Below are positions 56,219 to 64,000 of a stretch of 64,000 bases of DNA, piece after piece. This stretch comes from Gammaproteobacteria bacterium (GTDB lineage Bacteria; Pseudomonadota; Gammaproteobacteria; Pseudomonadales; Pseudohongiellaceae). How positions within the stretch are numbered: the stretch's first letter is position 1; every line of letters begins with the position of its first letter. The notes below the pieces were generated by a model. It was not told where the DNA came from. It made no database searches and saw only the letters and a list, made by a program, of their open reading frames with translations. The stretch is taken from assembly GCA_041395725.1 (NCBI GenBank), contig JAWKZW010000001.1:1984001-2048000 (forward strand), read 5' to 3'. Position numbers and translations under genes: made by a program.

Positions 56219-56357
56219 TCTATCCCAGTCAAGCTTTCTTGAACGTCCAGGTGCCGGCGGGCTCTGCCGCGGGTGGCATTAAGACAGTTACAGGGAACAG
56301 CTAAAATATCGCCGAGCCCGGTGATTGTCCAGTATTGCAGTGGCTGCTCAGAGCCTA

Positions 56358-56535
56358 GGGGACACTCACAACTTAACAACTTAATCGTTTAGCGTCGATC
56401 CCCAGATTGTGTTGTTCGACGCGAGATGCTCTAAGTTTGATGATTAAAAGTTTTACCCCAAAATTCCATTGTCTACAGAAAGTTCGGAAATAAGTAGGGT
56501 ACGACTAGCTTAGTTGTTAAGTTGTGAGTGTCCCC
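56358..56535 (+). repeat. Family A dispersed element, copy A5
   Basis: Same ends and interior as A4, but 5 bases shorter near the right end (CGACTAGCTTAG instead of CGACTAGGTTAGCTTAG). It closes the 50.5-56.5 kb island on the right. Confidence 0.9.
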
Positions 56536-56745
56536 AATTTTCCCTCATGGTGGTAACGACGTCTAGTGACGCTCCGCTATCATGCCAATGGGAGTGCTTA
56601 ATTTCGATCAGCTCAACGAAGAGGCCGGCAACCCCTGGGGCCGGCAGCCCTATTGTCTGTCGGGGTAGCCGGCCGGCTTGATGATGGCCAAGGTAATGTG
56701 AATTCTTTCAGAGACAACAGCATTGGCCTGCCACTGATTGATTCC

Positions 56746-57402
56746 TTATAGTTTTCTGATGACAACTATGGCTACAGGATTGTTCCAGTCGTATTCCGAA
56801 GGTTCCAGATCGCCGATTCCGTGGATACCAGGATGGGTATAGATATACCCTTCACCGGCATCATCAGGTGAATCGCCGGCACCACCACAGGCTGGTCCTG
56901 GTATGTTCGCGCAGATTTCATCGTTGGTTTCGCTTCCTGCATCATAGACGCTGGGATAGTAGTTGATTCTACCGGTTGTGGGCAATGTCACTCCGTTCAG
57001 GGCTATGAAGGCGTCGTTGGTCGGAATCAACATGCTGATAAGGGTCAGCACATTGCCGGGATCAGCATCGATAGTCAACGTTTGACTGTCACCTGGCATG
57101 ATCAATCCATCGCCGAGTTCCATGCCGATAACGATCTGGGGAAAGCTTGCGAGCAGTGTCATCATCGGGCCCACATTTCCACTCTCGGCGATGCTGATAA
57201 GCTCGTCAATAGCCGGAGCACCGGGATTGAACAGTTGTCCACCAGTGTGGCTGAAGACCAATCGTGGTGTGAATGACAGTCCTTTAGTCAGATTGGTAAC
57301 TGTTACCTCGTAGGTGTCTGCTAGACTGGACGTGGAGGCCAGCAGTACCAGAATGGCTGTGATAAAAGAAAGACCTGGAATTGGGGTTTTCAGTTGTTTC
57401 AT
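56746..57402 (-). CDS. Exported spondin-domain protein
   Basis: About 218 residues from ATG 57402 (57414 is an alternative). The signal peptide is GLSFITAILVLLASTSSLAD. The spondin_N-type fold is seen in TYEVTVTNLTKGLSFTPRLV, LFNPGAPAIDELISIAE and LISMLIPTNDAFIALNGVTL. Bacterial spondin-like proteins are exported and of unknown role, perhaps in surface or matrix contact. Confidence 0.75.
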   Translation of the reverse strand: MKQLKTPIPGLSFITAILVLLASTSSLADTYEVTVTNLTKGLSFTPRLVFSHTGGQLFNPGAPAIDELISIAESGNVGPMMTLLASFPQIVIGMELGDGLIMPGDSQTLTIDADPGNVLTLISMLIPTNDAFIALNGVTLPTTGRINYYPSVYDAGSETNDEICANIPGPACGGAGDSPDDAGEGYIYTHPGIHGIGDLEPSEYDWNNPVAIVVIRKL

Positions 57403-57692
57403 GAGCGACTCCATTTAACTTGTCAGTTGAAAGGTTGAGTCGTCACTGTATTGCTGAAATGTCACAAGGGTGTCACGGGATTATCATGATTCGATCACAG
57501 GCCATGGTTTTCATCTCCCAAAGGAGTTTTTTATTCCCCACAGGCTTGAGTACAACGCCGGATAGCGATGCATTCCGCACTCCATTGGTGAATACGGCTA
57601 ACGCCATACCCCACCCCATCCCCCCCCACCGGCGAGCAGCTCCACGGTAACCGACAAGTTAACTTTCCAATGGGTTAATACTTCTGTAAAAA

Positions 57693-57767
57693 GGGGACAC
57701 TCACAACTTAACAACTTAATCGTTTAGCGTCGATTCCCAGATTGTGTTGTTCGACGCGCGGAGGCTA
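57693..57767 (+). repeat. Left half of a family A element (A6) joined to family B
   Basis: Family A left part up to CAGATTGTGTTGTTCGACGC followed by GCGGAGGCTA and the family B terminus at 57768: the same junction as at 28417-28491. Confidence 0.85.
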
Positions 57768-57887
57768 GGGGACACTAATAGTTTAATAAGTCAAGAAATT
57801 GGCTCGCCGAATTCGCCTCGAATCGTCGAGCCAATTCCAGTCAATCTCAAGGGCTGGTCGTTAAGCTATTAAACTATTAGTGTCCCT
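57768..57887 (-). repeat. Family B element, copy B3, interior inverted
   Basis: Ends as in B1 and B2, but the interior is the reverse complement (AAATTGGCTCGCCGAATTCG ... AATCTCAAGGGCTGGTCGTT), while the flanking A-half is not inverted. A flip between the terminal inverted repeats explains this. Confidence 0.85.
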
Positions 57888-58005
57888 TGTTCACACAGTG
57901 TGCGAGACTTGCAGGCAAGGGTTAGAAAGGGTGGTGCCCAGGGGCGGTCAAATTTGTCAGGAACAAAAGAAGCCAGAGAATCTGTACTGTATTTTTACTT
58001 TCAAC

Positions 58006-59214
58006 CTATTTATCTTGCGAGAACAATGCCAGCAAATCAGTCTGCAAGGATGAAAAGTCCGTAAACTCGGGCAAGGTCGTATTCATCGCCATGGCAATGA
58101 CCAGTGACTGTTCAGGATAGACCGCCAACCACGCCATGGAACCTTTGGACACGCCGCCGTGATGGGCGTAGCTACCATCCTCTCGCCAGCGCCATGTCAG
58201 GGCATAGGATTGTTCGTTAATCTCTCCGTTATTCAGCTTTTGTGGTGTCCAGAATGTCTCTCGTGTGGCTTTGCTGATGAAATTATTGTTCAACCACGCA
58301 CTGCCCAGTATGGCTAAATCTGCCGGCCTCGACATGAATCCTCCACCGGCCAGCTTGCTGCTCAGATCAACGCTACGCCACGGCTGAACAAGATTCCCGT
58401 CCTGTTGATAGAACGTTGCACGCTGCGGATTCTCTTCATCAGGTACGGGAGAGGACAAACCCAACGGCGCGGTGACTTGCTGTCGTATCAATTCAGCAAA
58501 GGGCTCCCGAGCAACACTTTGCAAGACAGCGGCAATGATCAAGGTATCGAATGAGGAATACTCGAATTCGCTGCCCGGTTGATAGTGCAGCGGACTACCG
58601 TCAAACAGCTTGAGGCTTTCAGTGACGTTGGCATGGTGCCTGCGCAATGCGCCCGTTTGATAGAGCCCTGCCCAGTCTTTGTTGGTACTGTACTCGGGTA
58701 TCCCGGCCATGTGGGAAGCCAACTGTCGCAAGGTCAGTTGTGGCCAGTCGGGGTTAGGGAGGGCGGCTGCATAGTTGCCAATAGGCGCATCCAGATCGAC
58801 AGCGTTGTTCGCTACCATTTGCGCGAGTAATGTACCGGTCACGGGTTTGGATGTGGAGCCGATACGATACAGGGTTTGTGGTGTGGCGAGTTTATTCGAC
58901 GCCAGATCGGACCAGCCTGCTGCGGCACTCCAGACCAGTTCACCATCTATCGCCACCGCAGCGGATAGCGAGGGAGTATGAATAGCTGCCTGATGTGTCT
59001 TTAAAAGAGAGCATGCCTGCTCGATTAATTGCGCCATGGCCGGCTTGGCAACCCCGGTCTGACAGTAGACCGCTGCAGGCACTGCTTGCCACGCCCAGGG
59101 CTTGCGCATCCAGGGAGTGTCTTCGCCGATAAAGCCATATACTGGCCACAGTAAGTAGGTGAGAATTATCAACATCAGCAGACCAGACCCACCAGCAACT
59201 CTTCGAACAGCCAT
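58006..59214 (-). CDS. Serine hydrolase, beta-lactamase class C / PBP-like
   Basis: About 402 residues from ATG 59214, which has an AGGAGA site; the frame goes to 59241. An N-terminal hydrophobic segment (LLMLIILTYLLWPVYGFIG) may anchor it. The catalytic SxxK is STSK at residues 120-123 (YRIGSTSKPVTGTLLA). YSSFDTL gives the Y-x-N-like second motif (YSS), and AHHGGVSKGSM the HxG third motif. Class C relatives include esterases and peptidases as well as lactamases. The substrate is unknown. A divergent AraC-type regulator follows downstream on the same strand. Confidence 0.85.
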   Translation of the reverse strand: MAVRRVAGGSGLLMLIILTYLLWPVYGFIGEDTPWMRKPWAWQAVPAAVYCQTGVAKPAMAQLIEQACSLLKTHQAAIHTPSLSAAVAIDGELVWSAAAGWSDLASNKLATPQTLYRIGSTSKPVTGTLLAQMVANNAVDLDAPIGNYAAALPNPDWPQLTLRQLASHMAGIPEYSTNKDWAGLYQTGALRRHHANVTESLKLFDGSPLHYQPGSEFEYSSFDTLIIAAVLQSVAREPFAELIRQQVTAPLGLSSPVPDEENPQRATFYQQDGNLVQPWRSVDLSSKLAGGGFMSRPADLAILGSAWLNNNFISKATRETFWTPQKLNNGEINEQSYALTWRWREDGSYAHHGGVSKGSMAWLAVYPEQSLVIAMAMNTTLPEFTDFSSLQTDLLALFSQDK

Positions 59215-59290
59215 ACAGAATTCTCCTGTGTGCATTTCCATGCGGAGTCTGCTTAAGAGCGTGTCGCGAGGTCTTGCCGATTATGAAAAA

Positions 59291-60400
59291 TTAGCGCCGA
59301 TTCTGAAAAACGCGCCGGAATTCGCCTGGAGTCTGATCCGTGGCGGCTTTGAAAGCCCGGTTAAACGGACCGATGGAGTCGTAGCCTAAATCCAGCGCAA
59401 TGCTTAATATAGGTTTATCGTCATAGGCTGTATCCTGAAGGCGATCGCGGGCATCATTCACGCGCAGATCATTCAGCATGCTATTGAAATTACGGTAGCC
59501 GCGGGTCTGATTGATCAGCCGGCGCAGGCGGTGTTCCGGGCAATTCAAGTGCCTTGCCAATTTTGAAATTGTCAAACCGTTTTCGTGATAACCAGATTCG
59601 GCAATAAAGGCATCAAGAGCTTCCGACAGGCGCTTGTCTGCTGGCTGCAGATCGAACAGAGAATTGCTCAGCTTGGACGGGTTGTCGCCAGGCGCGGGTC
59701 TCACTTTGCCCTGTAACCTCGTCACGCCGCCTTCTTGAGTGAGCTTGCCGGGTTCGTAGCGCAAGCGGTACAGGCGAGACACCGCAATGGTTGTGACCAG
59801 GAGCAGAAACGTGGCATTGGCCAGACCAAACGCGGCAGCATTGCGATAACGCGGGTCAGCAAACTCGAATATCATCAATACCGTGCTGTAGAGCGTTATG
59901 CCCAGCACTACCACGACTCGTGCTCTGCGTCGTGTATCCAGCAAATCATCAGCAAAGCCGCGAAAGGCTATAAAACCAGCATGGAGGATCAATCCCAGGC
60001 TTACCGCATGTATGAAATCGTGCAGGATGCTACCGCCAGCCTGGATACCCAGTGCATAAACATAAACCAATGCCAGTATGCCGAGTAGCCCCTTAATCGG
60101 ACCTGGCCACTTGCCGGGGTTAAAGTCGTCGTCAAAAAGGTGGGAGATTAGTAGCCAGAAAACAAAGGCAAAGGCATCGGTCAGCAGCAATAGCACATTG
60201 CGGAACAGGCCATACTGCTCATCGGGTATTGGCGCGGTCAGCAGCACAAGGCCGGCGACGCTTAGGCCACAGGCCAATAAAAGGTGTCGAAGTCTGGATG
60301 CCGGTTCACGTAGTAATAATCCGCCGATTAACAATAGCTGCCCGATAACCATCATGCGGATTAGGAGATCGAGTTGGCTTAGTATGGTTGAAGTGATCAT
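59291..60400 (-). CDS. AraC-type regulator with N-terminal membrane domain
   Basis: About 369 residues from ATG 60400 (60469 is an alternative). The first 230 residues hold about six or seven hydrophobic segments (LLIRMMVIGQLLLIGGLLLR; LLGILALVYVYALGIQ and so on). The C-terminus is an AraC DNA-binding domain: GLTISKLARHLNCPEHRLRR and SIALDLGYDSIGPFNRAFKA. Such membrane-linked AraC regulators usually control a neighbouring gene; the serine hydrolase at 58006 lies 76 bases downstream on the same strand and is the likely target. Confidence 0.88.
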   Translation of the reverse strand: MITSTILSQLDLLIRMMVIGQLLLIGGLLLREPASRLRHLLLACGLSVAGLVLLTAPIPDEQYGLFRNVLLLLTDAFAFVFWLLISHLFDDDFNPGKWPGPIKGLLGILALVYVYALGIQAGGSILHDFIHAVSLGLILHAGFIAFRGFADDLLDTRRRARVVVVLGITLYSTVLMIFEFADPRYRNAAAFGLANATFLLLVTTIAVSRLYRLRYEPGKLTQEGGVTRLQGKVRPAPGDNPSKLSNSLFDLQPADKRLSEALDAFIAESGYHENGLTISKLARHLNCPEHRLRRLINQTRGYRNFNSMLNDLRVNDARDRLQDTAYDDKPILSIALDLGYDSIGPFNRAFKAATDQTPGEFRRVFQNRR

Positions 60401-60433
60401 GGCCGGGACGAATGGTTGAAAGCGATAAGAGAA

Positions 60434-60480
60434 GGGGACACAAATAAAATAGCCGCAATCTGGCGGCATGCAATGCCGTG
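60434..60480 (+). repeat. REP-like element C
   Basis: Starts GGGGACACAAATAAAATAGC and has two small hairpins (GCCGC / GCGGC; GGCAT / ATGCC). It precedes a RAYT remnant, as REP elements do. Its GGGGACAC end is shared with families A and B. Confidence 0.6.
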
Positions 60481-60498
60481 ATCTACCCTTGAAGTATC

Positions 60499-60687
60499 CC
60501 TAAAAGAGGGCGGCTTCATATTCCGGGTGGATATTATCACGTCATAGGTCGCGGACTTAAGCGGCGCATTATTCTTGAAGAAGTCAGAGATCAAGAAAAT
60601 TTTCCACAGCTCCTTGGCGACAATCTCATGCGCAGTCAAACTCAATGGCCATCGTTTACAGGTAGATGTGCTGGGCTTGATGCCTGA
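60499..60687 (+). pseudogene. N-terminal remnant of a second, different RAYT
   Basis: Reads GRLHIPGGYYHVIGRGLKRR and FPQLLGDNLMRSQTQ, then diverges and stops. It matches the RAYT opening (R-L-x-IPGG-x-Y-x-x-IGRG-L-x-RR) but is not one of the two copies at 28.6 and 31.8 kb. The HUH motif and Tyr region are absent. Confidence 0.7.
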
Positions 60688-60795
60688 GTAGGCGCTGGAA
60701 AAGAATGGTGGTGCCCGGGGGCGGAATGATCCAAATAGCCTTGGGGCTGTTTGTCCCCTACGGGCGGCGTTCCGCCATCTGTGCACCCCCCGTGC

Positions 60796-60890
60796 CACTA
60801 CCGGAGGCATCAGCCAGAAGCGACTTTGCTCTACCGGCTTGTGGAAGAGTATTACCCCGCGTTCCTCGCCCACCTGGAGGCCGAAGACAG
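60796..60890 (+). pseudogene. N-terminal fragment of an IS91-family transposase
   Basis: Reads HYRRHQPEATLLYRLVEEYY then PAFLAHLEAED and breaks off where family A7 starts. Nearly the same peptide lies at 36094, so both derive from one transposase family. Confidence 0.7.
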
Positions 60891-60895
60891 AAAAA

Positions 60896-61079
60896 GGGGA
60901 CACTCACAACTTAACAACTTAATCGTTTAGCGTCGATTCCCAGATCGTGTTGTTCGACGCGAGATGCTCTAAGTTTGATGATTAAAAAGTTTTACCCCAA
61001 AATTCCATTGTCGACAGAAAGTTCGGAAATAAGTAGGGTACGACTAGGTTAGCTTAGTTGTTAAGTTGTGAGTGTCCCC
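60896..61079 (+). repeat. Family A dispersed element, copy A7
   Basis: Full copy of 184 bp. It interrupts an IS91 fragment at its left and precedes the M20 peptidase. Confidence 0.9.
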
Positions 61080-61253
61080 AATTTTCCGCTGTCGGTCCGG
61101 AGCCGGTATATCAGTATCAGAGTGGCGTTTACTGTGTCGCACCAGGGAGTCAGGCGATCTGTCGGCTCCCGGTCCTCACCGGTCGACACAGACGCGCTGA
61201 GCCGCTACACTGATTTTTCCACTCTTTATCGAAAGCTGCTGATTTCTCACGCC

Positions 61254-62984
61254 ATGTTTACACTTCGATACTACACCGCCTCACTGATATTGTTATCGTT
61301 TCTGCTTGTCTCACCATGGACGTTCGCCAATCTGGATCGGCAGCAGATCGACCAGCTCATTGACTATTTCGAAACGCGTCCGGTGACCGGTTTCGATCAA
61401 TTCCTCGATCAGCTTTCCGGGTCAGCTGTTATTACACCTGAAACAGCGGGCGTCGCAACAGCCTATCGTAACGACGAAAATCTGAACGAGGCGCAGTCCG
61501 TCGAGCTTTACCGGCTACTGGGAATCTATACCCGGTTACGTTACGGTGACGAGGCTCTGGAGACCTTGCGTCAGCTGGTTGCTGTCCCCACCTATCAGGA
61601 CGAGAACATTCCCCAGCATGACAATCCCCAGTTCCACCGGTTCGCAGCGATCCTGACCACGTTGGCCAATGATTTTGGCCTCAGTTTTCGTAATATCGAT
61701 GAGCGTGTTTACGAAATCACCCTGGCAGGCGACAGTGAGGAACTGGTTGGCTTTCATGCCCACGCGGACGTGGTGCCTGTCAATCCGGCGCTCTGGATTC
61801 TGGAAGACGGCACGCAACTGGACCCACTGGAGGTCACCCGTATAGGCGATCGCCTTTACGGACGTGGCACTGAAGACGATAAGAACGGCATCGTCGTTTC
61901 GCTCTACGCCATGCGCGTAATTCAGGAAGAGAACCTCGGGTTGCTGAGGACGTTGAGGTTACTGGTTGATACCACCGAGGAAACTACCGGAGAGGCGATT
62001 CCCTACTATTTCGAAGAGAATCCGGTGCCAGCCTATAACATTGCCCTGGATGGTTCTTATCCCGTTGTCATTGCCGAAAAAGGCTTCGGCACCGTGATGG
62101 CCAGCTTCCCGGTCCGGCGTGGCTCCGGTGAAGGTGCCGAGATAATAAATCTTACTGGTGGCCTGGCGACCAATCAGATTCCCGCCGCAGCAACCGCGAC
62201 TATTCTCTCTGCGCAACCGCAACAGCTGGCGGCCACACTGGAAGAAGCAGGGCAATTGTACCGGGCTGCCAACGGCGCCAATTTTGCTATTCAGGCCCGC
62301 GCGGAATCGGATCGGGTACTCCTGATCGTGCAGGGGGTGTCTGCGCATTCTTCGGAACCCCAATCCGGCGTCAATCCGGTCTCCCGTTTACTGGATTTTC
62401 TACACCGGATGGATGCCCAACAGCTGTTCAAGCACAATCACATTACCGATATAGCTCACTATGCCGCGGTCAACTGGGGCCTGGATTACCTGGGAAATAC
62501 GCTGGGCATCGCTTATAGCGACCCCTTCATGGGACCGCTGACTACCGCTGTCACGTTCATCGGTGACGGAGAGCGAGTCCTGCGGCTGGCTGTCAACCTG
62601 CGACTGCCGGCAGGTAAGGAGCCGGCCGAACTGTTGCAGCAGATCGAGTCCCGTTTGCTGGCCTGGTCGGAGGCGAACGGAATCGACGTAAGCTTTGACC
62701 TGAGCGCCGCTGAACCGATGCATCGCAATCCGGAAGGCGCCTGGGTCAATGCGCTGCTGGATATCGCCACCGAAACTCTGGACATGCCCCGTGAGTTCGG
62801 CACCTCGGCCGGCGCCACCTCGATTCATGACCTGCCCAACGGGGTGCAGTTTGGCCTGGCGATGCCGGATCAAAAATATACCGGGCATAACGCCAACGAG
62901 TTCAAACGCATCGATCAGTTTCTACTGGATCTGCAGATTGTCACCGAGGCCATGGCAACACTGGGGCGGATGCCGGCTCTCTAG
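61254..62984 (+). CDS. Exported M20 family metallopeptidase (dipeptidase-like)
   Basis: About 576 residues from ATG 61254; the frame from 61068 begins in the repeat and lacks a signal peptide. The leader is SLILLSFLLVSPWTFAN. Zinc motifs of the M20/PepV type are FHAHADVVPVNPALW, YGRGTEDDKNGIVVSLYAM (Asp in GTEDD), LVDTTEETTGEAI (Glu pair) and a C-terminal YTGHNANEFKRID (His). The dimerisation lid sits between. It should cleave dipeptides or aminoacyl amides in the periplasm. Confidence 0.88.
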   Translation: MFTLRYYTASLILLSFLLVSPWTFANLDRQQIDQLIDYFETRPVTGFDQFLDQLSGSAVITPETAGVATAYRNDENLNEAQSVELYRLLGIYTRLRYGDEALETLRQLVAVPTYQDENIPQHDNPQFHRFAAILTTLANDFGLSFRNIDERVYEITLAGDSEELVGFHAHADVVPVNPALWILEDGTQLDPLEVTRIGDRLYGRGTEDDKNGIVVSLYAMRVIQEENLGLLRTLRLLVDTTEETTGEAIPYYFEENPVPAYNIALDGSYPVVIAEKGFGTVMASFPVRRGSGEGAEIINLTGGLATNQIPAAATATILSAQPQQLAATLEEAGQLYRAANGANFAIQARAESDRVLLIVQGVSAHSSEPQSGVNPVSRLLDFLHRMDAQQLFKHNHITDIAHYAAVNWGLDYLGNTLGIAYSDPFMGPLTTAVTFIGDGERVLRLAVNLRLPAGKEPAELLQQIESRLLAWSEANGIDVSFDLSAAEPMHRNPEGAWVNALLDIATETLDMPREFGTSAGATSIHDLPNGVQFGLAMPDQKYTGHNANEFKRIDQFLLDLQIVTEAMATLGRMPAL

Positions 62985-63078
62985 GGAGCCCAGGGGGACA
63001 CTGCCTGATTGCGCGGACCCGTACTAATCGTATAGTTATCAATCAGCTTTTCGGCCGAAAGCCTGCAGAGAGAATGCT

Positions 63079-64000
63079 ATGTATTGCAATTATAAGAATA
63101 CTCTAATCCTCCTTTTCGTTTGTGCGTTCGCCTCGGGTACCAGTTCGGCATTTGACCAATGGCAGATAAATGAAGTTTTCTCCAGTTCCGACGGCAGGGT
63201 GCAATACGTTGAACTGTACACATCTGAATCCGGCCAGGGAGGCTGGGAGGGGCTAACGTTATTTAGCCGAAATCAGGACGATGGCGGAGCGACAGGGCCC
63301 GGACGCAGCTTGGTGCTGGATACAGCGCTGACCGGGGACACAGCGGGCAGGAATGTGTTGCTGGCAACCCAGCGGTTTGTAGAGCGAACCGGACTGCCTC
63401 CCGATTATTACATACCCGAGAGTTTCCTGCCCCTCGATGGCGGGATTCTCTATCTTGGAAGCGTCGATAGTCTGGAGATCGTCCGGGAAGACTAACCACT
63501 CAATGGAACTCAATCGATGGACGGTGACGGTAATCCGCAAATAGTCTCGCCGCTAAACTACAGTGGGCAGGGCTCCGGGGTCGCGATTGAGCCAGCAGCA
63601 ACAGCAGACCTCAGCGCTGGAATTCTTAACGTTTCCGTTGTCGATGCCCCAGGTATCGGTGTTGCGAATCTCAATTTCGACATTGATCTGGAAACACTGG
63701 AATTTACCCTGCGGGATGGCTTCTACCTCTATGGCGAAGGAATCGATCCAAGCGCGCATCCATCGATATTTCAGAATAATAGCTCGCTCTACATTCCTAC
63801 TCTGGTTCTGGACGATGAATTCATAGAACTTCGTATGTATCTGCTGGATTACGATTCGATTGTGTTCGGCAATATCGAAATAATTGACGTCCATCCTGTC
63901 CTGGTGGATACCAACGCCGATGCGGAACCAAACAGGGTCGTCTGGGAGACGTACAGCGATGTGGACGGCACGATTCAATTCATCGAGCTGTTTACGTCAA
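63079..64000 (+). pseudogene. Exported protein interrupted by an in-frame TAA, running off the window
   Basis: ATG 63079 starts a signal peptide (LILLFVCAFASGTSSAF) and a mature part beginning QWQINEVFSSSDGRVQYVEL, and stops at TAA 63493-63495 after LEIVRED. The same frame then stays open to the window end: PLNGTQSMDGDGNPQIVSPL, LEFTLRDGFYLYGEGIDPSA, and WETYSDVDGTIQFIELFTS, which repeats the first motif (QYVELYTS). The NGTQS-DGDGN turn occurs in a class of exported, possibly surface, proteins. ATG 63517 (MDGDGN) could restart it, without an obvious ribosome-binding site. Either a nonsense mutation or two adjacent genes; the continuity of frame favours the first. Confidence 0.65.

Noticed and set aside
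60710..60740. Sequence like the reverse complement of a tRNA 3' end (TGGTGCCCGGGGGCGGAATG), with a similar one near 57929
   Set aside because: No cloverleaf, anticodon arm or D-arm can be found on either side, so it is not a tRNA gene. It might be an attachment-site scar, but nothing supports that here.
27842..61079. CRISPR array from the recurring repeats
   Set aside because: The repeats are about 183 and 120 bp with inverted ends, lie kilobases apart, have no regular spacers and there are no cas genes.

Overview
The window looks like a chromosomal segment of a Gram-negative, probably marine, gammaproteobacterium. The evidence is lipoproteins with lipoboxes, an RND efflux pump, a large MscS/MscK-type channel, cytochrome b561, PQQ-dehydrogenase and DUF6152/DUF6644-like proteins, DsbA/DsbB-like proteins, and many secreted hydrolases. 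I cannot name the genus. No tRNA or rRNA gene was seen.

Region 1 (1-27.8 kb) is GC-rich and compact and reads as ordinary genome backbone. It holds a DsbA-like lipoprotein, two related small membrane proteins, cytochrome b561, DUF6152, two cupins, an alpha/beta hydrolase, two amidases, a YkvA-like protein, a giant mechanosensitive channel, an RND efflux operon whose membrane-fusion gene carries an in-frame TAA, an RNase J-like protein, a PerM/AI-2E family protein, a PQQ dehydrogenase and an M1 aminopeptidase.

Region 2 (27.8-43.4 kb) is a repeat-rich accessory zone. Two dispersed repeat families (A, about 183 bp; B, about 120 bp) end in inverted GGGGACAC-type termini. They sit with two near-identical copies of a REP-associated tyrosine transposase (RAYT), both broken by the same TAA. 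IS91-family transposase is present only as scattered pieces. Remnants of DUF885, S9 peptidase, DsbB, DUF481 and toxin-antitoxin genes lie between them. Intact genes here are a fasciclin protein, a SleB-like hydrolase, an HDOD protein, a glycosyltransferase-adenosine deaminase fusion, and a gamma-glutamyltransferase whose signal peptide was split by an IS3 element with a 4-bp target duplication.

Region 3 (43.4-50.5 kb) is a candidate copper/redox system. Two paralogous secreted proteins each combine a redoxin domain, a CxxCH haem site and a PHM/DBH-like copper monooxygenase domain. One has lost the HxH part of its CuM site. Around them are two CopC-like proteins, a secreted protein of unknown family and a stand-alone redoxin.

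Region 4 (50.5-56.5 kb) is an AT-richer island bounded by two family A repeats. It encodes an ATP-grasp ligase, an adenylate-forming enzyme and a TauD-like Fe/2-oxoglutarate dioxygenase (a possible small-molecule pathway), plus an isoprenylcysteine-methyltransferase-like protein and a Crp/Fnr regulator. Region 5 (56.5-64 kb) carries a spondin-domain protein, a serine hydrolase, an AraC-type membrane regulator, more repeat and transposase remnants, an M20 peptidase and a secreted protein interrupted by TAA that runs off the end.
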